Shown: piece by piece, positions 44,992-54,798 of the stretch
How positions within the stretch are numbered: the stretch's first letter is position 1
Layout of the letters: each line of letters starts with the position of its first letter
Source: Sphingobacterium bovistauri
Lineage (GTDB): Bacteria; Bacteroidota; Bacteroidia; Sphingobacteriales; Sphingobacteriaceae
NCBI RefSeq assembly: GCF_020295405.1
Contig: NZ_JADEYP010000026.1
Span: forward strand, 1 to 61,833
DNA: 61,833 bases
Reading direction: 5' to 3'
Position numbers and translations under genes: made by a program
The notes under the pieces: generated by a model
Seen by the model: the letters and a program-made list of their open reading frames with translations, nothing else
What the model was told of the DNA's origin: nothing
Database searches by the model: none

Positions 44992-45021
44992 CTTGATGTT
45001 TTTTATATTTTAGTATATTTG
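44992..45021 (+). promoter_or_regulatory. Promoter of the HIT gene
   Basis: CTTG at 44992-44995 and TATATTTG at 45014-45021 are 18 bp apart, close to the Bacteroidota consensus. The -7 box is 26 bp before the HIT ATG. Confidence 0.65.
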
Positions 45022-45047
45022 CGAATACACAAATTTGATATAAATTT

Positions 45048-45461
45048 ATGTCTACTATATTTTCGAAAATTCTTACTGGAGAGATTCCTGCTTATAAAGT
45101 TGCAGAAAGCAATGACTATTTGGCTTTTTTAGACGTTTCTCCATTGACACCAGGGCATGTTTTAGTGATTCCTAAGAATGAAACAGATTATATATTTGAT
45201 ATTAATAATGATGAATATATGGGCTTGTGGGTGTTTGCTAAAATTGTGTCACAAGGTATCAAAAAAGTATTCCCATGTAAAAAAGTTGGTGTGGCTGTGG
45301 TAGGTCTTGAAGTGGCTCACGCACACATTCATTTGATTCCATTGAATAAGGTAAGTGATATGAGCTTTGATAAACCAAAATTATCATTGCCAGTGGAACA
45401 GATGCAAAAAATCGCTGACGATATTCGTCATGCTATCTCTGAAGTGACTAATGCTGAATAA
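45048..45461 (+). CDS. HIT-family nucleotide-binding hydrolase
   Basis: A 137-residue histidine-triad protein. The triad is H91-x-H93-x-H95 in VAHAHIHLIPL, and the GHVLVIPK substrate loop precedes it. HIT proteins hydrolyse adenosine phosphoramidates and related nucleotides. The substrate here is not known. The stop lies 32 bp before the DedA gene. Confidence 0.93.
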   Translation: MSTIFSKILTGEIPAYKVAESNDYLAFLDVSPLTPGHVLVIPKNETDYIFDINNDEYMGLWVFAKIVSQGIKKVFPCKKVGVAVVGLEVAHAHIHLIPLNKVSDMSFDKPKLSLPVEQMQKIADDIRHAISEVTNAE

Positions 45462-45493
45462 CCTTTGCAGCTAAAGTCTTTTATTTAACAACT

Positions 45494-46132
45494 ATGCAAG
45501 AATTTTTATTTTCATTTCAGCAGCTAATGGATCCTGAGTACTTACTGAGTCATGGTGGATTCTATATAGTATGCTTGATCGTATTTGCCGAAACAGGTCT
45601 TTTCTTTGGGTTTTTCTTGCCGGGAGATTATTTGCTGTTCTTGGCGGGATTGTTTTGTGCTTTGAACAAAATTGATGTAAGTATTACAGCTATGTTTTTA
45701 GGGATTTTAGGATCAGGTATTGCTGGTAATTTTGCGGGTTACTGGTTTGGCTATCGAGCCGGGCCGATGCTTTTCAAAAAGGAAGATTCCTGGATATTTA
45801 AGAAAAAGTATATTGTAATGGCTGAAGAGTTCTACCAAAAATATGGCGGAACAGCTTTGGTGATAGGAAGGTTTGTGCCAATTATTCGTACATTTGCGCC
45901 AATATTTGCAGGAGTTGTAAAGCTGGATTTTAAAAAGTTTGTCCTATATAATGTTTCTGGGGCACTTATTTGGGTCGGTGTTTTGACACTTTCTGGATAT
46001 TATTTGGGTGAATTATTTCCAGATATCATTAATTATGTAGAATATATAGTAGTAGGGATGATTGTTATTGCATTCTTACCTATTATCATTGCTTTGCTTA
46101 AGAGATGGTTAAAAAATAGAAAACAAAAATAA
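45494..46132 (+). CDS. DedA-family membrane protein
   Basis: A 212-residue protein with VTT/DedA domain features: FAETGLFFGFFLPGDYLLFLAG near residue 30 and the RFVPIIRTFAPIFAGV stretch with the conserved arginine, plus several membrane helices. DedA proteins are linked to phospholipid scrambling, including C55-P recycling. It precedes ppa by 26 bp. Confidence 0.92.
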   Translation: MQEFLFSFQQLMDPEYLLSHGGFYIVCLIVFAETGLFFGFFLPGDYLLFLAGLFCALNKIDVSITAMFLGILGSGIAGNFAGYWFGYRAGPMLFKKEDSWIFKKKYIVMAEEFYQKYGGTALVIGRFVPIIRTFAPIFAGVVKLDFKKFVLYNVSGALIWVGVLTLSGYYLGELFPDIINYVEYIVVGMIVIAFLPIIIALLKRWLKNRKQK

Positions 46133-46158
46133 ACAACATATAAACAGAATAAATATTA

Positions 46159-46701
46159 ATGAGTACACAACATCCTTGGCATCAAGTATCTCCTGGAGAT
46201 GACGTGCCAAATTCGGTAAATGCCATAATTGAAATTCCTAAAGGTTCAAAAGCGAAATACGAAATTGATAAAGACAGTGGTTTAATTAAATTGGACCGTG
46301 TATTATTCTCTTCGGTAATGTATCCAGCAAATTACGGATTTATTCCTCAGACATATTGTGATGATAAAGATCCATTGGATATCTTGGTTATTAGTTCAGT
46401 GGATGTTTATCCTATGAGTTTGATTGAAGCTAAGGTTATCGGTGTGATGCACATGATTGACGGTGGTGAGCAAGACGATAAAATTATTGCTGTAGCTAAA
46501 AATGATGTTTCAGTAAATTATATCAATGATTTATCAGAATTACCTCCGCACACGATGAAAGAAATTGTACGTTTCTTCCAAGATTATAAGGCATTAGAAG
46601 GTAAAAGTGTAGAGGTTCAAAATCTATATGGACGTACTTATGCACAAAATATCATTAAAGAAAGCATTGAGCTTTATAACACTGAAATAAGAAATAAATA
46701 A
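46159..46701 (+). CDS. ppa: Inorganic pyrophosphatase (family I)
   Basis: A 180-residue enzyme hydrolysing pyrophosphate to phosphate. The signature [10 protein letters not shown] (Asp68, Asp69, Asp71, Asp74) binds the metal ions, and [11 protein letters not shown] and ANYGFIPQT are active-site stretches. The length is typical of bacterial family I enzymes. It starts 26 bp after DedA and precedes the CNNM gene by 4 bp. Confidence 0.95.
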   Translation: MSTQHPWHQVSPGDDVPNSVNAIIEIPKGSKAKYEIDKDSGLIKLDRVLFSSVMYPANYGFIPQTYCDDKDPLDILVISSVDVYPMSLIEAKVIGVMHMIDGGEQDDKIIAVAKNDVSVNYINDLSELPPHTMKEIVRFFQDYKALEGKSVEVQNLYGRTYAQNIIKESIELYNTEIRNK

Positions 46702-46705
46702 TCAA

Positions 46706-48022
46706 ATGGCTCTAGATATTTTTTGGACATTTTTATTAGTTTTTGCAAATGGCTTTTTCGTCGCCGCTGAGTTTGCGATTGTCAAAGTAAGGGCATCACA
46801 AATTGAGCTACAAGCAAAATCCGGAAGCAATGTGGCTAAGATTGCAAAGAATATTACGGAGCATTTGGATAAATACCTAGCTGCAACACAGCTAGGTATT
46901 ACTTTAGCATCACTTGGTTTGGGATGGATCGGTGAAGAAGTCATGACAGAGATTGTCAGTCATTTGTTTGGGTATTTTCATATTGATATTTCACAGGGCT
47001 GGGCTAAAGGTTTAGGTATAGTAATAGCTTTTGGTACTATTACATTTTTGCATGTAGTGTTGGGTGAATTGGCTCCAAAATCTATAGCAATTCAAAAGCC
47101 TATCGCAACAACGATGAAAGTCGCGATCCCTTTAAGGCTATTTTATTGGTTTCTGATGCCTCTAATTTATGTTTTTAATGGGTTTGCAAATTTTTTACTG
47201 AAATTAATCGGTATAGAACCACATCCTAATGAATCTAATCACTCATCGGAAGAACTTCAATATCTTTTAGATAAAGGAAAGGAGTCGGGTGCATTAAATA
47301 TTTCAGAGCATGAGCTTATTAAAAATGTTTTTGATTTTAATGAGCGTATTGTAAAGAATATTATGGTGCCACGTACTAAGATTATCGCAGTAGAGGTTAA
47401 TGATACCACAGAAGAATTTATTAATACAGTAACTGAAGAAGGATATTCTCGTATCCCTATCTATGATGACAATATTGATAAAATTGTAGGTGTTGTTCAT
47501 ACAAAGGATATTCTTCCAATATTGTTCAAAGGAAAGCTAATTGACTTGAAGGATATTATGCGCAAGCCTTATTTTATTCCAGAAACAAAGAAAATAAATG
47601 ATTTGATGGCTGAATTTCAGCAAAAGCGTATTCAAATTGCATTTGTGTTGGACGAATTTGGCGGTACTTCAGGTATGGTTACTTTAGAAGATATTGTTGA
47701 AGAAATTGTTGGTGATATTCAAGATGAATACGATGAGGAAACACCTGTAGTCGAGCAAATATCAGAAACTGAATTTATGATTGATGCGGGAGCGAGCGTG
47801 TATGATGTTAATGAATTCTTGCCAATAGAACTACCAGAAAGTACAGATTATGACACCATAGCTGGCCTTGTAAGTCATGTGTTTGAAAAAATACCTGATG
47901 TAGGGGAATCCATTGAAGAATTAGGTTACCGTTTTACTATTATGAAGAAGACACAACAAAATATCGAGTTTGTTAAACTGGATGTGGTTGAGGTCGCTGG
48001 TGATGAACATTCAGAATTTTAA
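46706..48022 (+). CDS. CNNM/CorC-family (hemolysin-like) transporter with CBS domains
   Basis: A 438-residue protein with a DUF21 membrane domain (about 1-190, starting FANGFFVAAEFAIVKVR and LGWIGEEV), two CBS domains (about 205-340, with MVPRTKIIAVEVND and FVLDEFGGTSGMVTLEDIVE) and a C-terminal CorC_HlyC domain. Family members are linked to Mg2+ or Co2+ efflux. It is followed 1 bp later by rsmE. Confidence 0.92.
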   Translation: MALDIFWTFLLVFANGFFVAAEFAIVKVRASQIELQAKSGSNVAKIAKNITEHLDKYLAATQLGITLASLGLGWIGEEVMTEIVSHLFGYFHIDISQGWAKGLGIVIAFGTITFLHVVLGELAPKSIAIQKPIATTMKVAIPLRLFYWFLMPLIYVFNGFANFLLKLIGIEPHPNESNHSSEELQYLLDKGKESGALNISEHELIKNVFDFNERIVKNIMVPRTKIIAVEVNDTTEEFINTVTEEGYSRIPIYDDNIDKIVGVVHTKDILPILFKGKLIDLKDIMRKPYFIPETKKINDLMAEFQQKRIQIAFVLDEFGGTSGMVTLEDIVEEIVGDIQDEYDEETPVVEQISETEFMIDAGASVYDVNEFLPIELPESTDYDTIAGLVSHVFEKIPDVGESIEELGYRFTIMKKTQQNIEFVKLDVVEVAGDEHSEF

Positions 48023-48023
48023 A

Positions 48024-48737
48024 ATGCAGCTTTTTTTTACTCCTGATATAGAATCTCAACATAAGTCTTTTATTCTTAGTGAGGAAGAAAGTAAACATGC
48101 TATTCGTGTATTACGTCTTACTGTAGGTGAGATAATACATTTAATTGACGGCAGAGGGGGGATTTATGAAACTGAGATCATTGATGCACATCCCAAACGA
48201 ACAACCTTACGTGTTTTATCAGTACAAGAAAATTTCGGTAAAATATCCTATAAGATTCATTTAGCGGTGGCTCCAACCAAGAATATTGATCGTATTGAAT
48301 GGTTTTTGGAGAAAGCAACAGAAGTTGGTCTAACTGAATTTACTCCTGTTATTTGTGAACATTCAGAGCGTAAAGAAGTAAAAGTAGAGAGATTAGAAAA
48401 AGTAGCTGTAGCTGCAATGAAGCAATCTTTGAAAGCATATATTCCTAAAATAAATCCTGCTATTACATTTTCCAAATTTATTGATCTAGCAAAAGACAGT
48501 GGTTATACAAAAGGTATTGCACATTGCGTTGATAGTGAAAAGAAATTTATTTCAACATCTTTCAATCCTAAGGGTAATTATCTTATTTTAATAGGTCCTG
48601 AAGGAGATTTCTCTGAAAAAGAAATAAGCCAGGCATTAGATGCTGGCTTTGTTCCTTTGTCTTTAGGAGAAGCAAGGCTGCGTACCGAAACAGCTGCACT
48701 AGCTTCTGTTATTGAAGTTTCATTATTGAATCGTTAA
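48024..48737 (+). CDS. rsmE: 16S rRNA m3U1498 methyltransferase
   Basis: A 237-residue SPOUT enzyme with an N-terminal PUA-like domain (LSEEESKHAIRVLRLTVG) and a C-terminal trefoil knot (ILIGPEGDFSEKEISQA, then LGEARLRTETAALASV). The start at 48024 is 1 bp after the previous stop; the frame is open upstream. Its TAA overlaps the TAA of the convergent gene on the other strand. Confidence 0.93.
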   Translation: MQLFFTPDIESQHKSFILSEEESKHAIRVLRLTVGEIIHLIDGRGGIYETEIIDAHPKRTTLRVLSVQENFGKISYKIHLAVAPTKNIDRIEWFLEKATEVGLTEFTPVICEHSERKEVKVERLEKVAVAAMKQSLKAYIPKINPAITFSKFIDLAKDSGYTKGIAHCVDSEKKFISTSFNPKGNYLILIGPEGDFSEKEISQALDAGFVPLSLGEARLRTETAALASVIEVSLLNR

Positions 48738-49216
48738 CGCACTATTACTGCATCTACAATTTGGATTTCGGCATTACCTTTTAATGGTTCGGGATTAAAT
48801 ACCATTTTACCCTTAACTTTGAACGGTTCTTCTGTAAACTTCACTGTTCCATTTTTCATAAATATTTCTACCATCGGAGGTATGCCGTTTGTTCCACAAA
48901 ATTGACATTGAGCAATTGGAAGTACAGACAACATGAATGTGCTGTGATTACGCCCACTTGTAAGCGGGACCAAGTAACCTGGAAGTTCTACAATTTTATT
49001 CTCTAATTTTTTAAGATCGGCTGGATAATGTGGTGTATATACTTTTTTATTACCACTAGTAGTAACTTTGTACATCATTTTGTCAATTGCCTCCCATGTA
49101 CTATTCATCATAGGGGTATGATCAGGTACATCAAGACCTTGTTTAAATCCACCTATTTGTGCATTTGTGGCAATGGCAATAAAGAATGATGCGATTATTA
49201 TTAAATATTTTTTCAT
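48734..49216 (-). CDS. Exported DUF3299-like protein
   Basis: A 160-residue secreted protein with signal peptide MKKYLIIIASFFIAIATNA. The core ELPGYLVPLTSG...MLSVLPIAQCQFCGTNGIPPMVEIFM has the DUF3299 pattern: hydrophobic GYLVPL, then a Cys-containing segment and PP. Cys-x-x-Cys may bind a metal. It starts directly after the permease gene stop, in the order ATPase, permease, DUF3299. A comparable gene set in Pseudomonas aeruginosa (PA4063-PA4066) is zinc responsive, as I recall, so a metal role is likely but unproven here. Confidence 0.7.
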   Translation of the reverse strand: MKKYLIIIASFFIAIATNAQIGGFKQGLDVPDHTPMMNSTWEAIDKMMYKVTTSGNKKVYTPHYPADLKKLENKIVELPGYLVPLTSGRNHSTFMLSVLPIAQCQFCGTNGIPPMVEIFMKNGTVKFTEEPFKVKGKMVFNPEPLKGNAEIQIVDAVIVR

Positions 49217-50671
49217 TTATTTTGATGCTAATATGTTCGAAATAGTAGTTTTATAAGCCTTAATGGCAGGTACAATACTGGCTAAAATACCAATTACAAT
49301 AGCAGCTATTAAGATTATTACTTCATTTGGATTTATTGAGAAAGCCTGTATGAAATCAGCACTTTGACTTGTTTGTAAACTGATGTAGTATAAGATGATA
49401 TGTCCTAAAATTAACCCAATCACTCCTCCGATAAACGTAATTACTAATCCTTCGACTAATGTAATAGCAAAAAGTTTAGCTTTAGTAGCTCCTAAAGTCC
49501 GCATAATGGCTAAATCATATTTGCGATCTTTCAAGGCATTGTACAAACTGATAAAAACGCTAAATCCAGCGATAATCATAATTACATAAGCCAAAATCTC
49601 AAGAGAATCAAATCCAACTCCTAATAAAGAGAAAATTCGAGAACTTTCTATTGCAGGAGAAGCTGCTTGCATCTGTGTGCTTTGATTAATCATTCGAGGA
49701 AGAACTGAAATTGCTGCCGGTGAATTGTATTTAACTAACAAAGCTGTAATTTCAACACCTTGATCTTGGATCATATCTTCCCCTATACTCTTTATAAAGG
49801 CATTATCCTGGGGTTTTTCCGTTACTAATTCTTCTTTGTGTGGATGCGAAGATTCTATATGCTCGTGTTGATGAGCCTCATGACTGTGACCGTGTTCCGT
49901 ATGATCATGGTCGTGTTTATGCTCTTCTTTTTCATTATTTACCGCAATAGGTGCTTCATTTGTATGATTATGATGCTCCTCATGTTTGTGGTCATCGTGT
50001 GAATGATCGTGTTCATGATCGCAATGTTCACCATGAATATGTTCGCCATTATGCGCTATCCCATGAACTTCCCAGACACTGGCTAAGTTGCTAAGGATTA
50101 AATTATCCGCGACAGATTGCGCTGGTATTAAGATGCCTACTACGGTGAAAGGATGATCATCGTGCTGATGTGCATCTGCTGATAGACCATGGGCACTGAA
50201 TATTTTATCACCTATTTTCAGATTATGTTTACGCGCTACCTCAGCTCCTAAAACTACTTCAAAAGATTTGCTCCATAATTTCCCGTCTTTCAATTTCAAA
50301 TTATATAGCTCTAAGAAACTTGCATCTGTACCAATTATTCTGTGGCCTTTGTAGTTGTCTCCGAGAGAAATTGGCGTGGCCAGTTGCACAAGGGGATTTT
50401 CAGCAATTTTATTCGCTTCTATCATCGGAATATTTCCAGTAGGATTATCTACATGATAAAGCGAGCTCAAGATAAGTTGCATAGGACTGCCTTTAGCGCC
50501 CACAACTAAATCTATATTTTTGGTGTTGTTTTGTAATTGTTTTTCGAGTGTTGTTGAACTAATATAAATTACAATTAGGATAGCAACACCAAAAGCTGTT
50601 AGCAAAATACTCAATAGAGTTGAACCCCATTGTTGCGTAATATTTTTCCAAACAAGAGATAACGTATTCAT
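49217..50671 (-). CDS. FtsX/MacB-type ABC permease with histidine-rich periplasmic insert
   Basis: A 484-residue permease with one N-terminal helix (about 18-40), a long periplasmic domain and three C-terminal helices (about 350-480, FtsX domain with DRKYDLAIMRTLGATKAKL). Between about 203 and 281 the periplasmic part carries 26 histidines in roughly 80 residues (for example HGEHCDHEHDHSHDDHKHEE) mixed with Asp and Glu. Such stretches bind Zn, Cu or Ni in many metal proteins. The gene is 1 bp before the DUF3299 gene and 9 bp after the ATPase. Confidence 0.85.
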   Translation of the reverse strand: MNTLSLVWKNITQQWGSTLLSILLTAFGVAILIVIYISSTTLEKQLQNNTKNIDLVVGAKGSPMQLILSSLYHVDNPTGNIPMIEANKIAENPLVQLATPISLGDNYKGHRIIGTDASFLELYNLKLKDGKLWSKSFEVVLGAEVARKHNLKIGDKIFSAHGLSADAHQHDDHPFTVVGILIPAQSVADNLILSNLASVWEVHGIAHNGEHIHGEHCDHEHDHSHDDHKHEEHHNHTNEAPIAVNNEKEEHKHDHDHTEHGHSHEAHQHEHIESSHPHKEELVTEKPQDNAFIKSIGEDMIQDQGVEITALLVKYNSPAAISVLPRMINQSTQMQAASPAIESSRIFSLLGVGFDSLEILAYVIMIIAGFSVFISLYNALKDRKYDLAIMRTLGATKAKLFAITLVEGLVITFIGGVIGLILGHIILYYISLQTSQSADFIQAFSINPNEVIILIAAIVIGILASIVPAIKAYKTTISNILASK

Positions 50672-50680
50672 AGCTAAAAA

Positions 50681-51307
50681 TTATAATTGATAGGTGTTGG
50701 CAAAATATGATTTTATTCTTGTATCATGTGTTGCTATTAATAATGTTGCATGGTAATTAGATGCTACTTCTAATAGCAAATCAATTGCATGTTTGGTGTT
50801 GGTGTCATCAAGTGCTGCTGTAGGTTCATCCGCAATCAACACTTTTGGTTTATTAATGACTGCGCGCGCTATTGCTGCACGTTGTAATTGTCCTCTACTT
50901 AATTGATTTGGGCGTTGATTTGCTTTGTCTCCAATGTTTAGCTTTGCCAAGATTGCATTTACAGCGTTTTTATCTTGTTTTTCTCCTGCCAAATATTGCG
51001 CAAGTAAGATATTTTCGGCTATGGTTAGATTTTTGAGTAAGTGTGCATCCTGAAATATAAAACCCATATTCTTAGCTCTGAATAAATCACGTTGTTGTTC
51101 ACTTAACGAATAGATATCTACATCATCAATTATTACTTTTCCAGTCTTAGGTAATGATAAGCCACCCAAAAGATGTAATAAAGTTGTTTTACCACTTCCT
51201 GATTCACCTAAAAGTAATGTGTGTTGATTTTTTTCTACATCTACAGTAGCGAAATTTAGCTCCGATGAAGAATCATATTGGAATGTGAGATTTTCTGAAC
51301 GTATCAT
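50681..51307 (-). CDS. ABC transporter ATP-binding protein (LolD/MacB-like)
   Basis: A 208-residue ATPase with Walker A GESGSGKTT near residue 35, signature LSRGQLQRAAIARA, Walker B VLIADEPTAALDD and H-loop LLIATHDTRI. It is of the LolD/MacB type and should drive the permease encoded downstream. It is the first gene of the three-gene minus-strand operon, divergent from the TonB receptor. Confidence 0.9.
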   Translation of the reverse strand: MIRSENLTFQYDSSSELNFATVDVEKNQHTLLLGESGSGKTTLLHLLGGLSLPKTGKVIIDDVDIYSLSEQQRDLFRAKNMGFIFQDAHLLKNLTIAENILLAQYLAGEKQDKNAVNAILAKLNIGDKANQRPNQLSRGQLQRAAIARAVINKPKVLIADEPTAALDDTNTKHAIDLLLEVASNYHATLLIATHDTRIKSYFANTYQL

Positions 51308-51596
51308 TGATTTTTAAATTCTAAAAAATGCATTTAGATAATGTTTAAAGGTATTGACAATAGATTACAATAGAAAATTCTATTCAAATTATTACACCAT
51401 TAACACACTTTTCTAATTAAAGAAAAATTAATCTTATCACAATATTCAACCTAGATTCCCTTATAAATATATAAGGAATCAAGTTTTGAAGAGATTGATT
51501 AACATTAACTTAATGATTCTGTCATGGAATGGTAATTTAAACCTAACATTGAGTTAATCTACTTGCTTTTAATTTGTGTTAAATTAAAATTAAGTA
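51308..51596. promoter_or_regulatory. Divergent control region with two inverted repeats
   Basis: AATAGAA/TTCTATT around AA (51369-51384) is a perfect 7-2-7 inverted repeat. A larger one, 51454-51480, pairs GATTCC-TTATA with its complement around AATA, with one bulged C. Either could be an operator shared by the ABC operon and the TonB receptor. No T-run follows, so a terminator is less likely. Confidence 0.45.
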
Positions 51597-54500
51597 ATGT
51601 TGAAAACAGATTTACACATTAAGAAGGCAAGTTTACTAGTACTAAGTATTATTATCCATGCTGTTGTTTTTGCACAGAGTTCAGGCTTGGTGTCCGGTTC
51701 GATTACAAATGAGAAAGATGGTAAGCCTACGATTAATGCATTAATCAAAATTATTTCATTAAATAAAATCACAAATTCAGATGCAAATGGTAATTATACT
51801 TTAGCAGGTATTGCACCTGGTATATATACTATTGAGTTTTCAGCGAAGGGAACTCACAAGAAGGAAATTTCGGATGTAGAAATTGTGTCAGGCAAACTAT
51901 CAAAACTGAATGTGAAATTGGGTGTTTCGACTTCAAAAAATGATTTGATAGTTCGGATTTCTAATAAAGCTGATACAACTAAAACATTAGTAGCACAGCA
52001 AAAGAATAGTACATCTATTGCTGATGGATTTTCTGCTGCCACTACTATGGCTGGATACGGAATTCGAGGAAAAATAATAGATGTGGAAACAATGCAACCT
52101 ATTGCAGGAGTAAGTGTAGCGTTAGGAGATAATTCTAAAACGACATCTACGAATGAACGTGGTGAATTTATGATTCCAGTTTCTAAAAATGGTGAGTATC
52201 AAGTAGTGACTAGCTACTTAGGATATAATAAAGAAATAACACCTGTCTCTTTAGTTGACAAAAAGTGGGAAAACATAAATATTGTTCTTGTTAATACAAG
52301 TTCAGTATTAGATGAAGTGGTTGTATCACGTCGCAGATCACAGGTTGGCGAACTTGCATTGTTAGAAGAGCGCAAAAATGCGGCGTTAGTTGTAGAGAAA
52401 ATAGGGGTAGAGGAATTGTCAAGAAAGGGTGTTAGCGATGCGGCAACGGCTGTTTCTAAACTTTCGGGTGTGTCAAAACAAGAAGGCAATAGCCAAGTTT
52501 ATGTACGTGGTTTGGGAGATCGTTACAATACGACTTCATTGAATGGATTACCGATTCCATCTAGCAATCCAAATTTAAAAAATATTGCTCTGGATGTATT
52601 TAGCACAGATGTGGTTGATTATATCGGAGTGGATAAATTGCACAATGCGACACTGAATGGTGATTTCGGTGGTGCAAACGTAGACATTGCATCCAAAAAT
52701 TTCAAAGGTGATCAGTTATTTGAAGTTTCTTTAGGTTCTACTGTGAATACAAATGCATTGAAGCAAGCGGGCAATTTCAATTTACAACAAGGACCTAACT
52801 TTTTTGGATTTTCGAACGCCAATATACCTGCTGATGCACAAGGAAGCTACCATTTCAAAAATAGTTGGAATTTGGACGCTAAAAATATGTTGCCAGTTGA
52901 CCTGGGTTTGAAATTAGGCAAATCATTTAACGTAGGAGACGAAAGCCGTTTAAGTCTTTTCGCAACCTTAAATTTTGCAAATGGATACGCTTACCGCGAA
53001 GGTTTGAATGCAAATGTTGGTGCGCAAGGTGACCGTTTGAAAAGCTTTTTCCAAACAAGACATAGCTATAACACCAAGTCAACTGGTATGTTGAATGCCA
53101 ATTATCAAATTAATAATAAGCACAGTTTATCATATAACTTTTTATATATCAATTCTGGTGAACAATTCGCAGATAATTTCACAGGATATATTCGCGATGC
53201 AGCAGAAGATGGTAATGGAGTCGTGAGACGTAATACGTTTTCTCAAACACAGTTAATAATCAATCAATTGCTTGGTAAACACGAACTGACAGACAAAATC
53301 GATTTGAATTGGGGATTGGCTGCAAATATAGTGGACGGCGATATGCCAGATCGTATGCAATCGCAGACGCGCATGTTAAGCAATGGTGACCATGTTTTTA
53401 TTCGTGTGAATGAGGCTGATAATCACCGCTACAATTATTTCTTGAAAGAAAATGAATATGCTGCCAACATTGCGGCAAGCTACAAATTAGGTGATGATAA
53501 TAAAGGGAAAATTACATTAGGCTATAATGCAAGAATGAAGAAAAGATCATTTGATGTAATGCAATTGAACTTTAATATTCTTACAGATGCTAGACAGACC
53601 GTTATTGATCCAAATAATATTGATCAATACTTAGGAGCTGCAGGATATGGAACATTTTACGAATTGAAAGGATTTGCGGGTAATGCTTTTCAGTATTACA
53701 ATGGTGATCAAAATATTCATTCTGCTTTTGCAAGTGTGGATTATGCATTGACGGATCGCTTGACAGCTGTTGTAGGTGCTCGTTATGAAAAAATCAAACA
53801 AAGTGTAGATTACTATAGCATTGAATTCCCGAAAGCTAAGAATGAGATATCGAAAGACGCATTTTTACCGAGTTTGAATTTGAAATACGCATTGAACGAA
53901 AAGCAAAATTTAAGATTTGGCGCTAGCAAAACTTATACATTACCTCAATTCAAAGAAAGAGCACGTTTTCCTTATGACGATGTGACTGAAGTGGTGCTTG
54001 GTAATCCATATTTGTATGCTTCGGACAATTATAATGTAGATTTGAAATGGGAAATGTTTCCGACTGAGGCGGAATTGATTTCGGTAGCTGCATTTGGTAA
54101 ATATATTCAAAATCCGATCAACGAAATTATGATCGCTTCGGCAACAAATGATATTTCATATGCGAATACTGGCGACAAAGGTTTTGTGTATGGTGTTGAA
54201 TTAGAATTCAAAAAGGATATTCTTGAATTTAATGAAGATAAATTGAGCTTCGGATTTAATTCGGCAATCATGAAAACAGATCAAGATTTTGATGCGCAAA
54301 AAGTGACTACAGAAACGAATGGTTTAGTAAATATCGATCCATCACACTCAAGCTCAAAATTCACTGGAGCATCTGACTTTATCATCAACGCGGATTTATC
54401 ATACAATAAAAATTTCGCCGAAGGAAAAAATATAGTAGCTACTGTGCTATACAATTATTACTCGGACAAAATCTATGCTATCGGAACAGGTGGATTAGGA

Positions 54501-54698
54501 CATCGCGTAGACAAGGGGCTTGGTACTTTGGATTTAATTGTAAAAAGTAAAATCTCGAAAAAAATTGGATTGGAGTTGTCTGCACGCAATATTTTGAATC
54601 CAGCATTTGAAAGATGGCAAGAAAATTCGGAGCCTGTCAAAGTGTTGTCATACAAAAAAGGTCAATTCTTTAACTTGGGTTTGAAGTATAATTTTTAA
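51597..54698 (+). CDS. TonB-dependent outer membrane receptor
   Basis: The 1033-residue receptor has a signal peptide ending near AQSSG and two CarboxypepD_reg-like domains (about 25-105 and 155-235). The plug domain (about 240-375) has VEKIGVEELSRKG and YVRGLGDRYNTTSLNG. The rest is a beta barrel ending GQFFNLGLKYNF with C-terminal Phe. The ligand is unknown. No SusD-like gene follows; instead a lipoprotein gene comes 100 bp later. The ABC operon with the histidine-rich permease is divergent from it, so a metal chelate is a plausible substrate. Confidence 0.9.
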   Translation: MLKTDLHIKKASLLVLSIIIHAVVFAQSSGLVSGSITNEKDGKPTINALIKIISLNKITNSDANGNYTLAGIAPGIYTIEFSAKGTHKKEISDVEIVSGKLSKLNVKLGVSTSKNDLIVRISNKADTTKTLVAQQKNSTSIADGFSAATTMAGYGIRGKIIDVETMQPIAGVSVALGDNSKTTSTNERGEFMIPVSKNGEYQVVTSYLGYNKEITPVSLVDKKWENINIVLVNTSSVLDEVVVSRRRSQVGELALLEERKNAALVVEKIGVEELSRKGVSDAATAVSKLSGVSKQEGNSQVYVRGLGDRYNTTSLNGLPIPSSNPNLKNIALDVFSTDVVDYIGVDKLHNATLNGDFGGANVDIASKNFKGDQLFEVSLGSTVNTNALKQAGNFNLQQGPNFFGFSNANIPADAQGSYHFKNSWNLDAKNMLPVDLGLKLGKSFNVGDESRLSLFATLNFANGYAYREGLNANVGAQGDRLKSFFQTRHSYNTKSTGMLNANYQINNKHSLSYNFLYINSGEQFADNFTGYIRDAAEDGNGVVRRNTFSQTQLIINQLLGKHELTDKIDLNWGLAANIVDGDMPDRMQSQTRMLSNGDHVFIRVNEADNHRYNYFLKENEYAANIAASYKLGDDNKGKITLGYNARMKKRSFDVMQLNFNILTDARQTVIDPNNIDQYLGAAGYGTFYELKGFAGNAFQYYNGDQNIHSAFASVDYALTDRLTAVVGARYEKIKQSVDYYSIEFPKAKNEISKDAFLPSLNLKYALNEKQNLRFGASKTYTLPQFKERARFPYDDVTEVVLGNPYLYASDNYNVDLKWEMFPTEAELISVAAFGKYIQNPINEIMIASATNDISYANTGDKGFVYGVELEFKKDILEFNEDKLSFGFNSAIMKTDQDFDAQKVTTETNGLVNIDPSHSSSKFTGASDFIINADLSYNKNFAEGKNIVATVLYNYYSDKIYAIGTGGLGHRVDKGLGTLDLIVKSKISKKIGLELSARNILNPAFERWQENSEPVKVLSYKKGQFFNLGLKYNF

Positions 54699-54798
54699 CC
54701 CGGTAAATTTAATAATTTATTAACAGTCAGTTGATTAGATGTTAATATAAGCTTAGTTTATTTGTATTATAAAATTGAAAATTAATAAATCAGAAATA

